A stretch of 41,166 bases of DNA from Desulfobulbaceae bacterium. Lineage in GTDB: Bacteria > Desulfobacterota > Desulfobulbia > Desulfobulbales > Desulfocapsaceae. The stretch spans positions 1 to 41,166 of the forward strand of contig QKIH01000078.1 of assembly GCA_003249645.1 (NCBI GenBank). The letters are read 5' to 3'. This document shows positions 14,577 through 22,764 of the stretch, in pieces. How positions within the stretch are numbered: position 1 is the stretch's first letter; every line of letters begins with the position of its first letter. The notes beneath the pieces are model-generated. The model had not been told where the DNA came from. It made no database searches and saw nothing but the letters and a program-made list of their open reading frames with translations. A program made the translations under genes and the position numbers.

Positions 14577-16055
14577 GTGAGTACGCTGATTCAGGGTGAT
14601 ATAGTAAAGGGTTTTCCCTGCTATCTTCTGGATGCTGTAAATGGAGTGGCCGAGAAACTGAATGTTCCGGTTTTTCTTGTCGGAGGTATCGTGAGGGATT
14701 ATTTTCTCGGGCTTGATTCGCATGATCTTGATCTTGTCATCCCGAAAGGCAGTGAGCTGTTCTGCCAGGAACTGATCAAAAAACTCGGAGCCGGTGCCTT
14801 TGTTTCGCTTGCCGGAAAAAAAGGGGAGGATACGGCAAGGGTTGTCCTTGACGGCGCCACTGTCGATGTCAGCGGCTATAGGGGGCAGGCTCAGAGTCTT
14901 GAACAGGACCTGCTTCTTCGTGATTTTACTGTTAACAGTATGGCTGCCGATTTCCGTTCTCTTGTGGAGCAAAAGGATGTCCCTCTGATAGATCCGGCAG
15001 GCGGTTTGGAAGATATCAAGAAGGGGCGGCTGAAGTTCTTTGCCGGGGCCGTCGACGACGACCCGCTTCGTATGCTGCGCGGTTTTCGACTGCAGGCAAC
15101 GCTGGGCTTTGCACTTGACGATGATGCCAGAAAAGAAATAGCCCTGAAAAAGAGCGCCATTAATCTGGTGTCGTGGGAAAGGAGAATGGCAGAGCTGCAT
15201 GCCATTCTGGAAACCGACAAGGGGGCAAAAGAATTTGGTGAAATGGCAGCTTGCGGCCTTCTTCAGGAGCTTTTTCCGAATCTTGCCGTGTGCGAAGGAG
15301 TCGAACAGCCCGATTTTCATCACCTTGATGTCTTTGAACACTGCCTTGAAACGCTTGCCTGCATGGAGCGGCTTATAGCTGATCCGGCCAGTTTTTTCAC
15401 CGGTTATGTCGAAGATATTAAAAGCTATCTCGGTGAGAAGAATATCCGGGTACGGCTAAAATGGGCGGCCCTTTTTCATGATATCGGCAAACCATCGACA
15501 AAGGGTGAACATGAACATGAAGCGGGGCGGTTGACATTTCATCAGCACGATTTTGTCGGCAGCCGGATGATTGACGAAATGTCCGGTCAGATCCGGTTCA
15601 GCAGGGATGATGCAAAAATGATCAGTGAACTGATCAATCAGCATATGCATCCTTTTCATCTGAGCAACCTGTACCGGGAAGATCTGCTGACGACCAGGGC
15701 GGTTGTGCGGCTTGCCAGAAAGACCGGGGCAAATCTGATCGGACTTTTTCTTCTCGCCATGTCGGACAGTCTTGCAAGCCATGGACGATTAAAGCCTGAA
15801 ACCATGGAGCAGGAGCTTGATGGTCTGTTTCAGCAGGTGTATTCGCAATATATACAATCCATCATGCCGGTACAGAAGAGCGAAAAATTTCTTGACGGGC
15901 ATGATCTGGTCACACATTTTGCTCTTGAACCGGGGCCGGATTTCAAGCAGATTCTTGATGAGCTTGAGCTGGCGGTCATAGAAAAAAAGGTGAAAAACAG
16001 GACGGAAGCGCTGTCATGGGTCTCTCAATATATCAAAAGTGACAAATGTGTATGA
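14577..16055 (+). CDS. CCA tRNA nucleotidyltransferase / poly(A) polymerase family protein with HD domain
   Basis: This is a 492-residue class II nucleotidyltransferase that adds CCA, or part of it, to tRNA 3' ends or A tails to RNA. The head domain has GGIVRD (residues 36-41) and the metal-binding DLD at 50-52. Next come the neck motifs DDDPLRMLRGFRLQATLGF and SWERRMAELHAIL. An HD phosphohydrolase domain follows, with LFHDIGKP (His301, Asp302) and FHQHDFVGSRM. Sequence cannot settle CCA addition versus polyadenylation. The start is a GTG at 14577 with GAGAGGA upstream. A TATAAT hexamer at 14503-14508 could be its -10 box, though no good -35 is seen. Confidence 0.9.
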   Translation: MSTLIQGDIVKGFPCYLLDAVNGVAEKLNVPVFLVGGIVRDYFLGLDSHDLDLVIPKGSELFCQELIKKLGAGAFVSLAGKKGEDTARVVLDGATVDVSGYRGQAQSLEQDLLLRDFTVNSMAADFRSLVEQKDVPLIDPAGGLEDIKKGRLKFFAGAVDDDPLRMLRGFRLQATLGFALDDDARKEIALKKSAINLVSWERRMAELHAILETDKGAKEFGEMAACGLLQELFPNLAVCEGVEQPDFHHLDVFEHCLETLACMERLIADPASFFTGYVEDIKSYLGEKNIRVRLKWAALFHDIGKPSTKGEHEHEAGRLTFHQHDFVGSRMIDEMSGQIRFSRDDAKMISELINQHMHPFHLSNLYREDLLTTRAVVRLARKTGANLIGLFLLAMSDSLASHGRLKPETMEQELDGLFQQVYSQYIQSIMPVQKSEKFLDGHDLVTHFALEPGPDFKQILDELELAVIEKKVKNRTEALSWVSQYIKSDKCV

Positions 16056-16119
16056 GACTCGTGTTGTGATTCTGAGAGCTTTCTGGTACTTTCACAAAAA
16101 AATTTAACAGGCGTAACAC

Positions 16120-16725
16120 GTGCGTAAAGTAAAAGACTATTATTATAACAAGGCCAAAAAGGATAAATATCCAGCAAGATCAGTATATAAGCTGGAGGAA
16201 GCCCAGGCCAAATACCAGATAATCAAGCGGGGCGACAGTATTCTTGATCTCGGCTGCTTTCCGGGCAGCTGGTCTATCTATGCCTCTGAACTGGCCGGAT
16301 CGAAAGGCGTTGTCGTCGGTGTTGATCTGCAGCAGGCTTCGCAGTCACCGCGGCCCGACGGAGCCCCTATTCACTGGCTCTGCCAGGATATAACCGAGCC
16401 GGAATTCTTGCCCATGGTCATGAAAATCAGGCCATCCTTCAGGGTGATAATTTCTGATATGGCACCAAAGACGACAGGCAGTAAGTGGGCGGATGCACAG
16501 CAGTCGCTTAATCTGGTGTATATTTCTTTAGACATTGTTGATCAGCTGCTGCTTAACAACGGCAACTTTATCTGCAAGGTCTTTCAGGGAGAAGATTTTC
16601 CCAAATTTGTAGAAGATGTGAAAAAACGTTTTACCATGGTAAAAGTGCTTAAACCGAAGAGTTCTCGTATAGAAAGCAGAGAAGTGTTTGTGCTTGGTAC
16701 CGGGTATGAAAAAACGACTAAATAG
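16120..16725 (+). CDS. rlmE: 23S rRNA (uridine-2'-O)-methyltransferase RlmE (FtsJ/RrmJ)
   Basis: This is a 201-residue SAM-dependent enzyme that methylates the A-loop uridine of 23S rRNA (U2552 in E. coli). The SAM-binding motif ILDLGCFPGSWS sits at residues 41-52. The K-D-K-E catalytic tetrad is visible as Lys24 (RSVYKL), Asp113 (SDMAPKTTG), Lys153 (ICKVFQG) and Glu188 (SREVF). It is about as long as E. coli RlmE (209). It starts with GTG at 16120. It lies 42 bp before yebC and probably opens the rlmE-yebC-ruvCAB-panB transcript. Confidence 0.95.
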   Translation: MRKVKDYYYNKAKKDKYPARSVYKLEEAQAKYQIIKRGDSILDLGCFPGSWSIYASELAGSKGVVVGVDLQQASQSPRPDGAPIHWLCQDITEPEFLPMVMKIRPSFRVIISDMAPKTTGSKWADAQQSLNLVYISLDIVDQLLLNNGNFICKVFQGEDFPKFVEDVKKRFTMVKVLKPKSSRIESREVFVLGTGYEKTTK

Positions 16726-16767
16726 AAAAAACAGGGGAAAACTCCCAAAAACATTATAGGTAGAATT

Positions 16768-17520
16768 ATGTCTGGACATTCTAAATGGGCTAATATTAAG
16801 AGAAAAAAAGGTGCAAATGATGCCAAGCGCGGCAAGATTTTTACCCGGCTGATTAAAGAGATTACTGTGGCGGCAAGAGCCGGCGGCGGCGATGTTGAGG
16901 GCAATCCTCGCTTGAGGACTGCCGTTGCAGCGGCTAAAGCTGAAAATATGCCTAAAGATAACATCACCCGTGCCATCAAAAAAGGTACCGGTGAGATCGC
17001 CGGTGAAATATACGATGAGATTCGTTACGAAGGATATGGACCGGGCGGCGTTGCTGTTCTGGTTGACTGTATGACTGATAATAAAAACCGTACAGTAGCC
17101 GATGTAAGGCATGCTTTTGCTAAAAATAACGGAAATCTTGGCGAGACAGGCTGTGTTGCCTGGATGTTTCAGCAGCGTGGTCTTATCCAGATCGAGAAAA
17201 AAGGCATAACCGAAGAAGAATTGATGGATATGGCTCTTGAAGCAGGTGCTGAAGACGTCGTTGAGGAAGAAACAGAATTTCAGGTTTTAACCGCACCTGA
17301 AGATTTCAACGCTGTTCGTGATGCCCTTGAGGAGGCCGGTATCAAGTTTATTGAAGCTGCTGTTACCATGATTCCCGAGAACAATATCGAAGTAACCGAA
17401 GAGGGTATTGCCAAGAATCTTCTTCGCATGCTTGAAACCCTTGAAGATCATGATGATGTCCAGAATGTCTATGCAAACTTTGACATCGATGATGCATTGA
17501 TGGAGCAGCTTTCTGAATAA
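16768..17520 (+). CDS. yebC: YebC/PmpR family protein (TACO1-like)
   Basis: This is a 250-residue protein with the nearly invariant start [20 protein letters not shown], followed by IFTRLIKEI and [20 protein letters not shown]. Family members have been described as transcription regulators and, more recently, as helpers of ribosomes stalled on proline stretches. The sequence does not decide between these. Its place just before ruvC is a widespread arrangement. An AGGTAGAATT ribosome-binding region precedes the ATG. Confidence 0.96.
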   Translation: MSGHSKWANIKRKKGANDAKRGKIFTRLIKEITVAARAGGGDVEGNPRLRTAVAAAKAENMPKDNITRAIKKGTGEIAGEIYDEIRYEGYGPGGVAVLVDCMTDNKNRTVADVRHAFAKNNGNLGETGCVAWMFQQRGLIQIEKKGITEEELMDMALEAGAEDVVEEETEFQVLTAPEDFNAVRDALEEAGIKFIEAAVTMIPENNIEVTEEGIAKNLLRMLETLEDHDDVQNVYANFDIDDALMEQLSE

Positions 17521-17542
17521 GCGCAAGGACGAGAGTGAGTAA

Positions 17543-18016
17543 ATGGTACGGGTGCTCGGTATTGATCCGGGTTCAAGAATAACCGGCTATGGGGTGATAG
17601 ATGCCTATCGCGGGCAATGTACCTTTGTTACCTGCGGGGTGATCAAGACCGATTCCGGTGCTCCCTTTTCTCACAGAATCAACGAAATCTTTGACGGCAT
17701 CAACCAGATTATTCAGGTGCATCAACCTGTTGTCGCAGCTGTTGAAGATGTCTTCGTTTCGAAAAATCCCCGTTCTGCTTTAAAGCTTGGACAGGCCAGA
17801 GGGGCCGCAGTGGTTGCGGCGATGCAGAACGGACTTGCTGTCTGTGATTACAGCCCCAGGCTTGTCAAACAGTCGGTCGTGGGGTATGGGCAGGCGGAAA
17901 AAGGACAGATCCAGCATATGATGAAACTCCTGCTGGGTCTTCCGAAGCAGCCGAGCAGTGATGCAGCCGATGCCCTGGCTGTGGCCATATGTCATGCCAA
18001 TCAGGCATGTTTTTGA
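17543..18016 (+). CDS. ruvC: Crossover junction endodeoxyribonuclease RuvC
   Basis: This is a 157-residue Holliday-junction resolvase of the RNase H fold that cuts junctions held by RuvAB. The four acidic metal ligands are visible: Asp8 (GIDPGSR), Glu68 (AVEDVF), and Asp140 and Asp143 (SSDAADALAVAICH). The length is slightly shorter than that of E. coli RuvC (173). It is followed by ruvA after 20 bp and belongs to the yebC-ruvCAB run. Confidence 0.96.
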   Translation: MVRVLGIDPGSRITGYGVIDAYRGQCTFVTCGVIKTDSGAPFSHRINEIFDGINQIIQVHQPVVAAVEDVFVSKNPRSALKLGQARGAAVVAAMQNGLAVCDYSPRLVKQSVVGYGQAEKGQIQHMMKLLLGLPKQPSSDAADALAVAICHANQACF

Positions 18017-18036
18017 TGCAGATAAGGAAGGTGTAG

Positions 18037-18666
18037 ATGATCGCAGCACTTACCGGTCGTGTTCTCAGCATTGGCAGTGATAAGGTAATTGTCGATGTTT
18101 CAGGGGTCGGCTATGAGGTTTTTCTGACCACCGAAGCACTGTCTCAATTGCCTGAAAAGGGGGGTGAGGTTTTTCTGCATATTCATACCCAGGTGCGTGA
18201 AGATGCGATCACCCTTTACGGCTTTCCCGAAGAAGAAGAAAAAGAGATGTTCCTGACCCTGAAAACAGTTTCCGGTATCGGGCCGAAGCTTGCTCTGGGC
18301 GTTTTGTCCGGTATCAAGGTGGGGGAGTTGTGTTCGGCTATTGTTGGCGGCGATGTGAAGCGTCTTACAACGCTTCAGGGTGTCGGGAAGAAAACGGCTG
18401 AAAGAATCTGCGTTGAATTGAAAGACAAGGTCGCTGCAATCAGTTCGGGGACGTCACATGTTTCCGGTTCACAGGTCAGTGTAGTAAGTGGTACAGGAGG
18501 AAGTTCTGTCGTTTCAGATGCCCTGTCTGCTCTTAATAATCTCGGTTATCCCGATCCGGTGGCAAGGCAGGTTCTTGCTGCAGTGAAGAAGCGGTTGGGT
18601 GATGATGTTTTTGCCTCTCTTGGAGTAGAAGAACTGCTCCGTGAAACTCTGCGGTCACTGGCATGA
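18037..18666 (+). CDS. ruvA: Holliday junction branch migration protein RuvA
   Basis: This is a 209-residue junction-binding subunit that clamps the four-way junction for RuvB. The N-terminal OB fold ([20 protein letters not shown]) leads to helix-hairpin-helix motifs, seen in [16 protein letters not shown] and [17 protein letters not shown] flexible linker (about residues 135-158) precedes the C-terminal RuvB-binding domain ([17 protein letters not shown]). Its TGA overlaps the ruvB ATG by 4 bp. Confidence 0.97.
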   Translation: MIAALTGRVLSIGSDKVIVDVSGVGYEVFLTTEALSQLPEKGGEVFLHIHTQVREDAITLYGFPEEEEKEMFLTLKTVSGIGPKLALGVLSGIKVGELCSAIVGGDVKRLTTLQGVGKKTAERICVELKDKVAAISSGTSHVSGSQVSVVSGTGGSSVVSDALSALNNLGYPDPVARQVLAAVKKRLGDDVFASLGVEELLRETLRSLA

Positions 18667-19727
18667 AAATAGAAGAGGAATTCCAAGGCGAGAAGAGACT
18701 TGTCTCTCCTGAGCCTCAATACAGAGAGCCGGTAAATGATAACGCTCTCAGGCCGAAAATGCTCAGTGAATATATCGGTCAGGAGCAGGTGAAAAAAAGT
18801 CTCAAGGTTTTTATCGGTGCTGCAAGGCAGCGGGGAGAACCACTTGATCATGTGCTTTTTCATGGTTTTCCGGGGCTTGGCAAAACCACGCTCTCTCATA
18901 TTATTGCCAATGAAATGGTTGGAAATATCAAGGTTACTTCCGGGCCGGTCATAGAAAAACAAGGCGATCTTGCTGCCATTCTGACCAGTCTTAATGAGGG
19001 TGATGTCCTTTTTATCGATGAGATTCATCGCCTCAACCATGCAGTTGAAGAGATTCTTTATCCGGCGATGGAGGATTTTCAGCTCGATCTGATTATCGGC
19101 CAGGGACCGGGAGCCCGTTCGGTGAAAATGGATCTGCCGAAATTTACCCTGGTTGGTGCAACAACCAGAACCGGGCTGCTGACCCCGCCTCTTCGTGACA
19201 GATTCGGTATTATCCTGCGGCTTGAGTTTTACAGTCCTGAAGAACTGGTTGCGATCGTAATGCGTTCAGCAGCTATTCTTGGTCTGCAGATGGACCATGA
19301 GGGCGCTCTTGAGCTCGGGCGTCGATCAAGGGGGACGCCGAGGATAGCGAACCGGCTGCTTCGGCGGGTTCGCGATTTTGCTGAAGTCGGTCAGTATAAA
19401 ACGGTTAGTGCAAAGGTGGCAGATGAGGCGCTGAATTTGCTCGGTGTCGATCAGTTTGGTCTGGAAGAAATGGATCGCCGGATTATGCTGACCATAATAG
19501 ATAAGTTCCAGGGTGGTCCGATCGGGCTTGAAACGCTGGCAACGGTGGTGTGTGAAGAAAAGACAACCTTGGAAGACGTTTATGAGCCGTTCCTGATTCA
19601 ATCGGGCTTTTTGGCCAGGACGCCGAGAGGCAGGGTGGCAACCCTTCATGCCTATGAGCATTTCGGAAGAAAGGTTCATCCCCAGCTGCAGCGGCAGCCC
19701 AACCTGTTTGATAATGATTTTGAATAG
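18663..19727 (+). CDS. ruvB: Holliday junction branch migration DNA helicase RuvB
   Basis: This is a 354-residue AAA+ motor that drives branch migration with RuvA. It has the RuvB start [19 protein letters not shown], Walker [10 protein letters not shown] (residues 68-76) and Walker [10 protein letters not shown]. Sensor 1 lies in LVGATTR, then [13 protein letters not shown] and the C-terminal winged helix ending in [13 protein letters not shown]. It is complete and close to the usual length (about 340). Confidence 0.98.
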   Translation: MKIEEEFQGEKRLVSPEPQYREPVNDNALRPKMLSEYIGQEQVKKSLKVFIGAARQRGEPLDHVLFHGFPGLGKTTLSHIIANEMVGNIKVTSGPVIEKQGDLAAILTSLNEGDVLFIDEIHRLNHAVEEILYPAMEDFQLDLIIGQGPGARSVKMDLPKFTLVGATTRTGLLTPPLRDRFGIILRLEFYSPEELVAIVMRSAAILGLQMDHEGALELGRRSRGTPRIANRLLRRVRDFAEVGQYKTVSAKVADEALNLLGVDQFGLEEMDRRIMLTIIDKFQGGPIGLETLATVVCEEKTTLEDVYEPFLIQSGFLARTPRGRVATLHAYEHFGRKVHPQLQRQPNLFDNDFE

Positions 19728-19766
19728 AATAGTGCTGCTATTCAGAAGATTCTGCGGAGATCTTTT

Positions 19767-20597
19767 ATGAAAATGACAGTCCGTGATATCCGAGACAGTA
19801 AACAGAACGGCAAAAAACTAACCATGCTCACTGCATATGACGCGACCATGGCAAGCCTTTTTTCACAGTGCGATATTGATATGCTTCTTGTCGGGGATTC
19901 TCTCGGTATGGTTATGCTGGGAAGGGAGGCGACAGTTTCGGTTACCATGGAAGAAATGATTCATCACACCAGGGCTGTTCGCCGGGGTGCACCAGAGGCG
20001 TTTATTGTTACTGATATGCCTTATGGATCTTATGAAATCACCAGCCGGCAGGCAGTCGAAAATGGTGTTCGACTTCTTAAAGAAGCTGAATGCGACATGG
20101 TTAAAGTCGAGGGCGGCAGGGTTATCTGTGACACGGTCAGACGGATGACGGATGCCGGTGTGCCTGTTATGGGGCATATCGGACTGACTCCGCAGACAGC
20201 ATCGCAACTTGGCGGATTTAAGGTCCAGGGGAAGGATTTGGAGTCTGCACAACAACTGGTTGATGATGCAAAATCCTTGCAATCTGCTGGTGCTTCATGT
20301 GTTTTGATGGAGTGTGTTCCGTCTGCTTTGGCAGCTCTGATTACAGATGTCCTGCATGTTCCGACGATTGGCATCGGCGCAGGAGTTCACTGCGGCGGAC
20401 AAGTGCTTGTTGGTCAGGATATGCTTGGAATGTTTGAGAAATTCTCTCCAAAGTTCGTTAAACACTACTGTAAGCTTGCTCCGCTTATTAAAAAAGGTGT
20501 CAGTGATTACTGTGCTGAAGTACGCTCAGGTCAATTTCCTTCAGAAGAGCAGAGTTTTGCTTCAGAACCTGATATTTATAAACAGATAAAGCTGTAA
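19767..20597 (+). CDS. panB: 3-methyl-2-oxobutanoate hydroxymethyltransferase (ketopantoate hydroxymethyltransferase)
   Basis: This is a 276-residue metal-dependent enzyme of pantothenate synthesis. It transfers a one-carbon unit from methylene-tetrahydrofolate to ketoisovalerate. Key motifs are LTAYDA, LLVGDSLGMVMLG (the metal-binding aspartate), DMPYGSYE, MVKVEGG, GHIGLTPQ and the glutamate in LMECVP. It lies 39 bp after ruvB and is the last gene before a terminator. panC and panD are not in the window. Confidence 0.97.
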   Translation: MKMTVRDIRDSKQNGKKLTMLTAYDATMASLFSQCDIDMLLVGDSLGMVMLGREATVSVTMEEMIHHTRAVRRGAPEAFIVTDMPYGSYEITSRQAVENGVRLLKEAECDMVKVEGGRVICDTVRRMTDAGVPVMGHIGLTPQTASQLGGFKVQGKDLESAQQLVDDAKSLQSAGASCVLMECVPSALAALITDVLHVPTIGIGAGVHCGGQVLVGQDMLGMFEKFSPKFVKHYCKLAPLIKKGVSDYCAEVRSGQFPSEEQSFASEPDIYKQIKL

Positions 20598-20645
20598 TAT
20601 ACTGTAATCATATAATAAAAAAAACGTTTTTCCTTTCTTCGGTGT

Positions 20646-20682
20646 ATGGTGATGCCTAGTTCAGGGTGTCACCATTTTTTTT
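20646..20682 (+). terminator. Rho-independent terminator after panB
   Basis: ATGGTGA pairs perfectly with TCACCAT, with an inner CCT/AGG helix. A T-tract follows (20675-20682). It separates the ruv-panB transcript from the dcw promoter. Confidence 0.85.
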
Positions 20683-20900
20683 GCCATTTGCTTATCTCTT
20701 TTAAATTCTTCACCACTTTCCACCACAGAAAAAAATATTTATTTGCATTTTTTTTGTAAATGCCTGTGTATCATGGGTTTGCTGTCTATTTCGAGGATGT
20801 TCTTCTGTTAGGAGCGTTGTCTCGCAAATAGGTCTTTTCCTCATTATGGAGCGCCTTGTTTTTAATTGTACACTATATGTTGTGTTGTTTGTGTTCGTGG

Positions 20901-20943
20901 CGTAAATCCCCAGTTTATGCGGGTTTGCGAAGGAATTTTCCTT
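20901..20943. promoter_or_regulatory. Inverted repeats at the dcw promoter
   Basis: The 415-bp gap between panB and mraZ has no gene I can support. Just upstream of the promoter it holds CGTAAATCCC facing GGGTTTGCG (20901-20929), a hairpin with one bulge and one G-U pair. Next to it AAGGAA-tt-TTCCTT (20930-20943) overlaps the first two bases of the -35 hexamer. The second could be an operator. The binding factor is unknown. Confidence 0.35.
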
Positions 20944-20970
20944 GACTTAAGGTCTTCTATACGATAAAAA
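20942..20970 (+). promoter_or_regulatory. Candidate sigma-70-type promoter of the dcw cluster
   Basis: TTGACT (20942-20947) and TAAAAA (20965-20970) are separated by 17 bp, a fair -35/-10 pair. Transcription would begin near 20977, just ahead of the MraZ-box repeats and 36 bp before the mraZ start. Confidence 0.6.
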
Positions 20971-20979
20971 AATTAAATA

Positions 20980-21009
20980 GTGGCGCAAAATGGTCCAAAG
21001 TGGAGAGTA
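20980..21009 (+). promoter_or_regulatory. MraZ box: three 10-bp tandem repeats upstream of mraZ
   Basis: GTGGCGCAAA, ATGGTCCAAA and GTGGAGAGTA follow one another with an exact 10-bp period. MraZ is known to bind TGG(G)-type repeats spaced by 5 bp in its own promoter. The third copy overlaps the mraZ ribosome-binding site (GGAGAG), so MraZ bound here would sit over the early transcribed region and repress the operon. Confidence 0.75.
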
Positions 21010-21012
21010 TGA

Positions 21013-21483
21013 ATGGGAGATGGTCCTGTTGAGATAAATCGTTTCAGGGGGAAGTCGGATCACACCCTTGATGCAAAAGGTCGGTTGAATTTCCCGAGCA
21101 GGTATAAGGAGATTCTTCAACAGGACGGGTCCGGCGTTTTGATGCTCACCAGGCTCGACGATAAATGTATCCGAGTTTACACCATGAATGAGTGGAGAGC
21201 GTTTGAGGATAGATTGCTTGCCAATAAAACAAATCCAGGTACTGCAAGGCTTATCAGAAAGGTGAGTTCCAATTCATTTGAGTGTGGTCTGGATAAACAG
21301 GGACGGATCTTGCTCCCGAGTAAATTGCGGCAGGATATAAAGATTGACAAGGATGTTGTTTTGAACGGCATGTTTGAATTTGCCGAGATCTGGGCAAAGC
21401 AAGCCTGGGATGATGAAGAAGAACAGGCGGAAGAAGAGTTTCCTGATATTGGTGTGAGTTTGGCTGATATGGGGATTCTGTAA
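21013..21483 (+). CDS. mraZ: Transcriptional regulator MraZ
   Basis: This is a 156-residue DNA-binding protein with two AbrB-like (SpoVT) halves. The first is centred on DHTLDAKGRLNFPSRY and the second on FECGLDKQGRILLPSKLR. It opens the dcw cluster and is expected to repress it through the repeats upstream. It has an acidic C-terminal stretch (DDEEEQAEEEFPD) and is slightly longer than E. coli MraZ (152). The stop shares one base with the rsmH start (TAATG). Confidence 0.96.
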   Translation: MGDGPVEINRFRGKSDHTLDAKGRLNFPSRYKEILQQDGSGVLMLTRLDDKCIRVYTMNEWRAFEDRLLANKTNPGTARLIRKVSSNSFECGLDKQGRILLPSKLRQDIKIDKDVVLNGMFEFAEIWAKQAWDDEEEQAEEEFPDIGVSLADMGIL

Positions 21484-22388
21484 TGGATTTGAAGCCGGAA
21501 GATATACATCTCTCAGTACTGCTTGACGAGACAATGTCGTTTTTGCAACCCCGAAGTGGTGGCTTGTATGTGGACGGCACAATGGGGATGGGCGGACATA
21601 GCTCAGCCATCCTGAAGATTTCTTCGCCGGACGGGAAACTCATAGCCTTTGATTGGGATGGGGCAGCCATCGAGCAGGGACGCAAACGGCTCCTCGAATA
21701 TGATGGCAGATACACGATCGTCAGAAGAAATTTTGCAGAGCTTGCAGCAGGTCTTGAAGAATGCGGAGTGAGCAGTATCGACGGATTGTTGATCGATATC
21801 GGTGTCTCATCCCTGCAGCTTGATCAGGGCGAGAGAGGGTTCACATTCAGAAAGGATGAACCGCTGGATATGAGGATGGACAATCGCCGGGAAATCACGG
21901 CGGCAGACATCGTGAATAAATGCTCTGAAGAGGAACTTGCCGATATCCTCTACTATTATGGGGATGAAAAACAGGCAAGACCCATGGCAACGGCAATTGT
22001 TGAGGCGAGAAAAGAGGCACTTATAGAGACATCAGGCAGGCTTGCAGATGTATTGTATATGGCAGTGCCGAAAAGGTTTCACCCGACGAAAATTCATGTG
22101 GCAACCAAGGCCTTTCAGGCACTTCGTATAGCTGTTAACAGGGAGCTTGAAAACCTGGCCGACATTATTGATGATGCGGTTCCTTTTCTTGCTGAAGGAG
22201 CAAGGTTTTGTGTGATTTCGTTTCACTCGCTTGAAGATCGAATTGTGAAACGGAAATTTAAAGAAAATAAACAACTGAAAGTTTTGACTGCTAAACCGGT
22301 AACCGCCGGCAAGGCGGAAATAGACCGTAATCCACGTGCACGCAGTGCAAAATTACGGGTGGCTGAAAAACGGATTGGGAGGGAATGA
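21483..22388 (+). CDS. rsmH: 16S rRNA (cytosine(1402)-N(4))-methyltransferase RsmH (MraW)
   Basis: This is a 301-residue SAM-dependent enzyme that methylates C1402 in the ribosomal P site. It has HLSVLLDE, the SAM-binding loop YVDGTMGMGGHS, IAFDWD, the long conserved block LLIDIGVSSLQLDQGERGF, FHPTKIHVATKAFQALRIAVN and VISFHSLEDRIVK. It is the usual second gene of dcw clusters. The end overlaps the ftsL start by 4 bp (ATGA). Confidence 0.97.
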   Translation: MDLKPEDIHLSVLLDETMSFLQPRSGGLYVDGTMGMGGHSSAILKISSPDGKLIAFDWDGAAIEQGRKRLLEYDGRYTIVRRNFAELAAGLEECGVSSIDGLLIDIGVSSLQLDQGERGFTFRKDEPLDMRMDNRREITAADIVNKCSEEELADILYYYGDEKQARPMATAIVEARKEALIETSGRLADVLYMAVPKRFHPTKIHVATKAFQALRIAVNRELENLADIIDDAVPFLAEGARFCVISFHSLEDRIVKRKFKENKQLKVLTAKPVTAGKAEIDRNPRARSAKLRVAEKRIGRE

Positions 22389-22762
22389 AAATGTTTTTGA
22401 ACTCAGGTAGAACGTATCCGAAGGCTATGGCAACTTTTAGAGTGAAGCAGCAGTCTGTTCGCACCACGAAAATTGCTGTATTTCCGGTTGTCAGGATTCA
22501 GTTTTTGAAAAAACTGGTGAGTCCTGTCGCCATTATTCTGGCGGTAATGCTTGGGCTCAACCTTCTCATGGGATCGATGATCAGCAGCACCAGTGCCAAA
22601 CGCGCAGCTGTTGCGAGTGTCAGACATGATCTGGTTGATAAAAATATTGCTCTTCGTGCTGAGAGAATAGGGTTGATGTCAGATAAGGCTATCTATACAA
22701 TGGCCGGAAAAAGGCTGTCTCTGGTTCAGCCGGAAGGTCGCAGATATACTTTCAGTCGATAA
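22385..22762 (+). CDS. ftsL: FtsL-like cell division protein
   Basis: This is a 125-residue bitopic membrane protein in the ftsL position between rsmH and ftsI. It has a basic N-terminal tail, one membrane segment at about residues 44-64 (LVSPVAIILAVMLGLNLLMG), then a short helical periplasmic part (RAAVASVRHDLVDKNIALRA) that could form a coiled coil. FtsL sequences diverge widely, so the call rests on position, topology and size. Its periplasmic part normally pairs with FtsB and binds the FtsI/FtsW pair, which bears on the odd FtsI next door. Confidence 0.78.
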   Translation: MKMFLNSGRTYPKAMATFRVKQQSVRTTKIAVFPVVRIQFLKKLVSPVAIILAVMLGLNLLMGSMISSTSAKRAAVASVRHDLVDKNIALRAERIGLMSDKAIYTMAGKRLSLVQPEGRRYTFSR

Positions 22763-22764
22763 GT

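Noticed and set aside
14487..15341. 285-codon upstream extension of the mechanosensitive channel frame on the minus strand
   Set aside because: It runs antisense through the nucleotidyltransferase/HD gene, which has clear motifs on the plus strand. The extension has no family content, and a TTG with a good ribosome-binding site marks the channel start at 14486.
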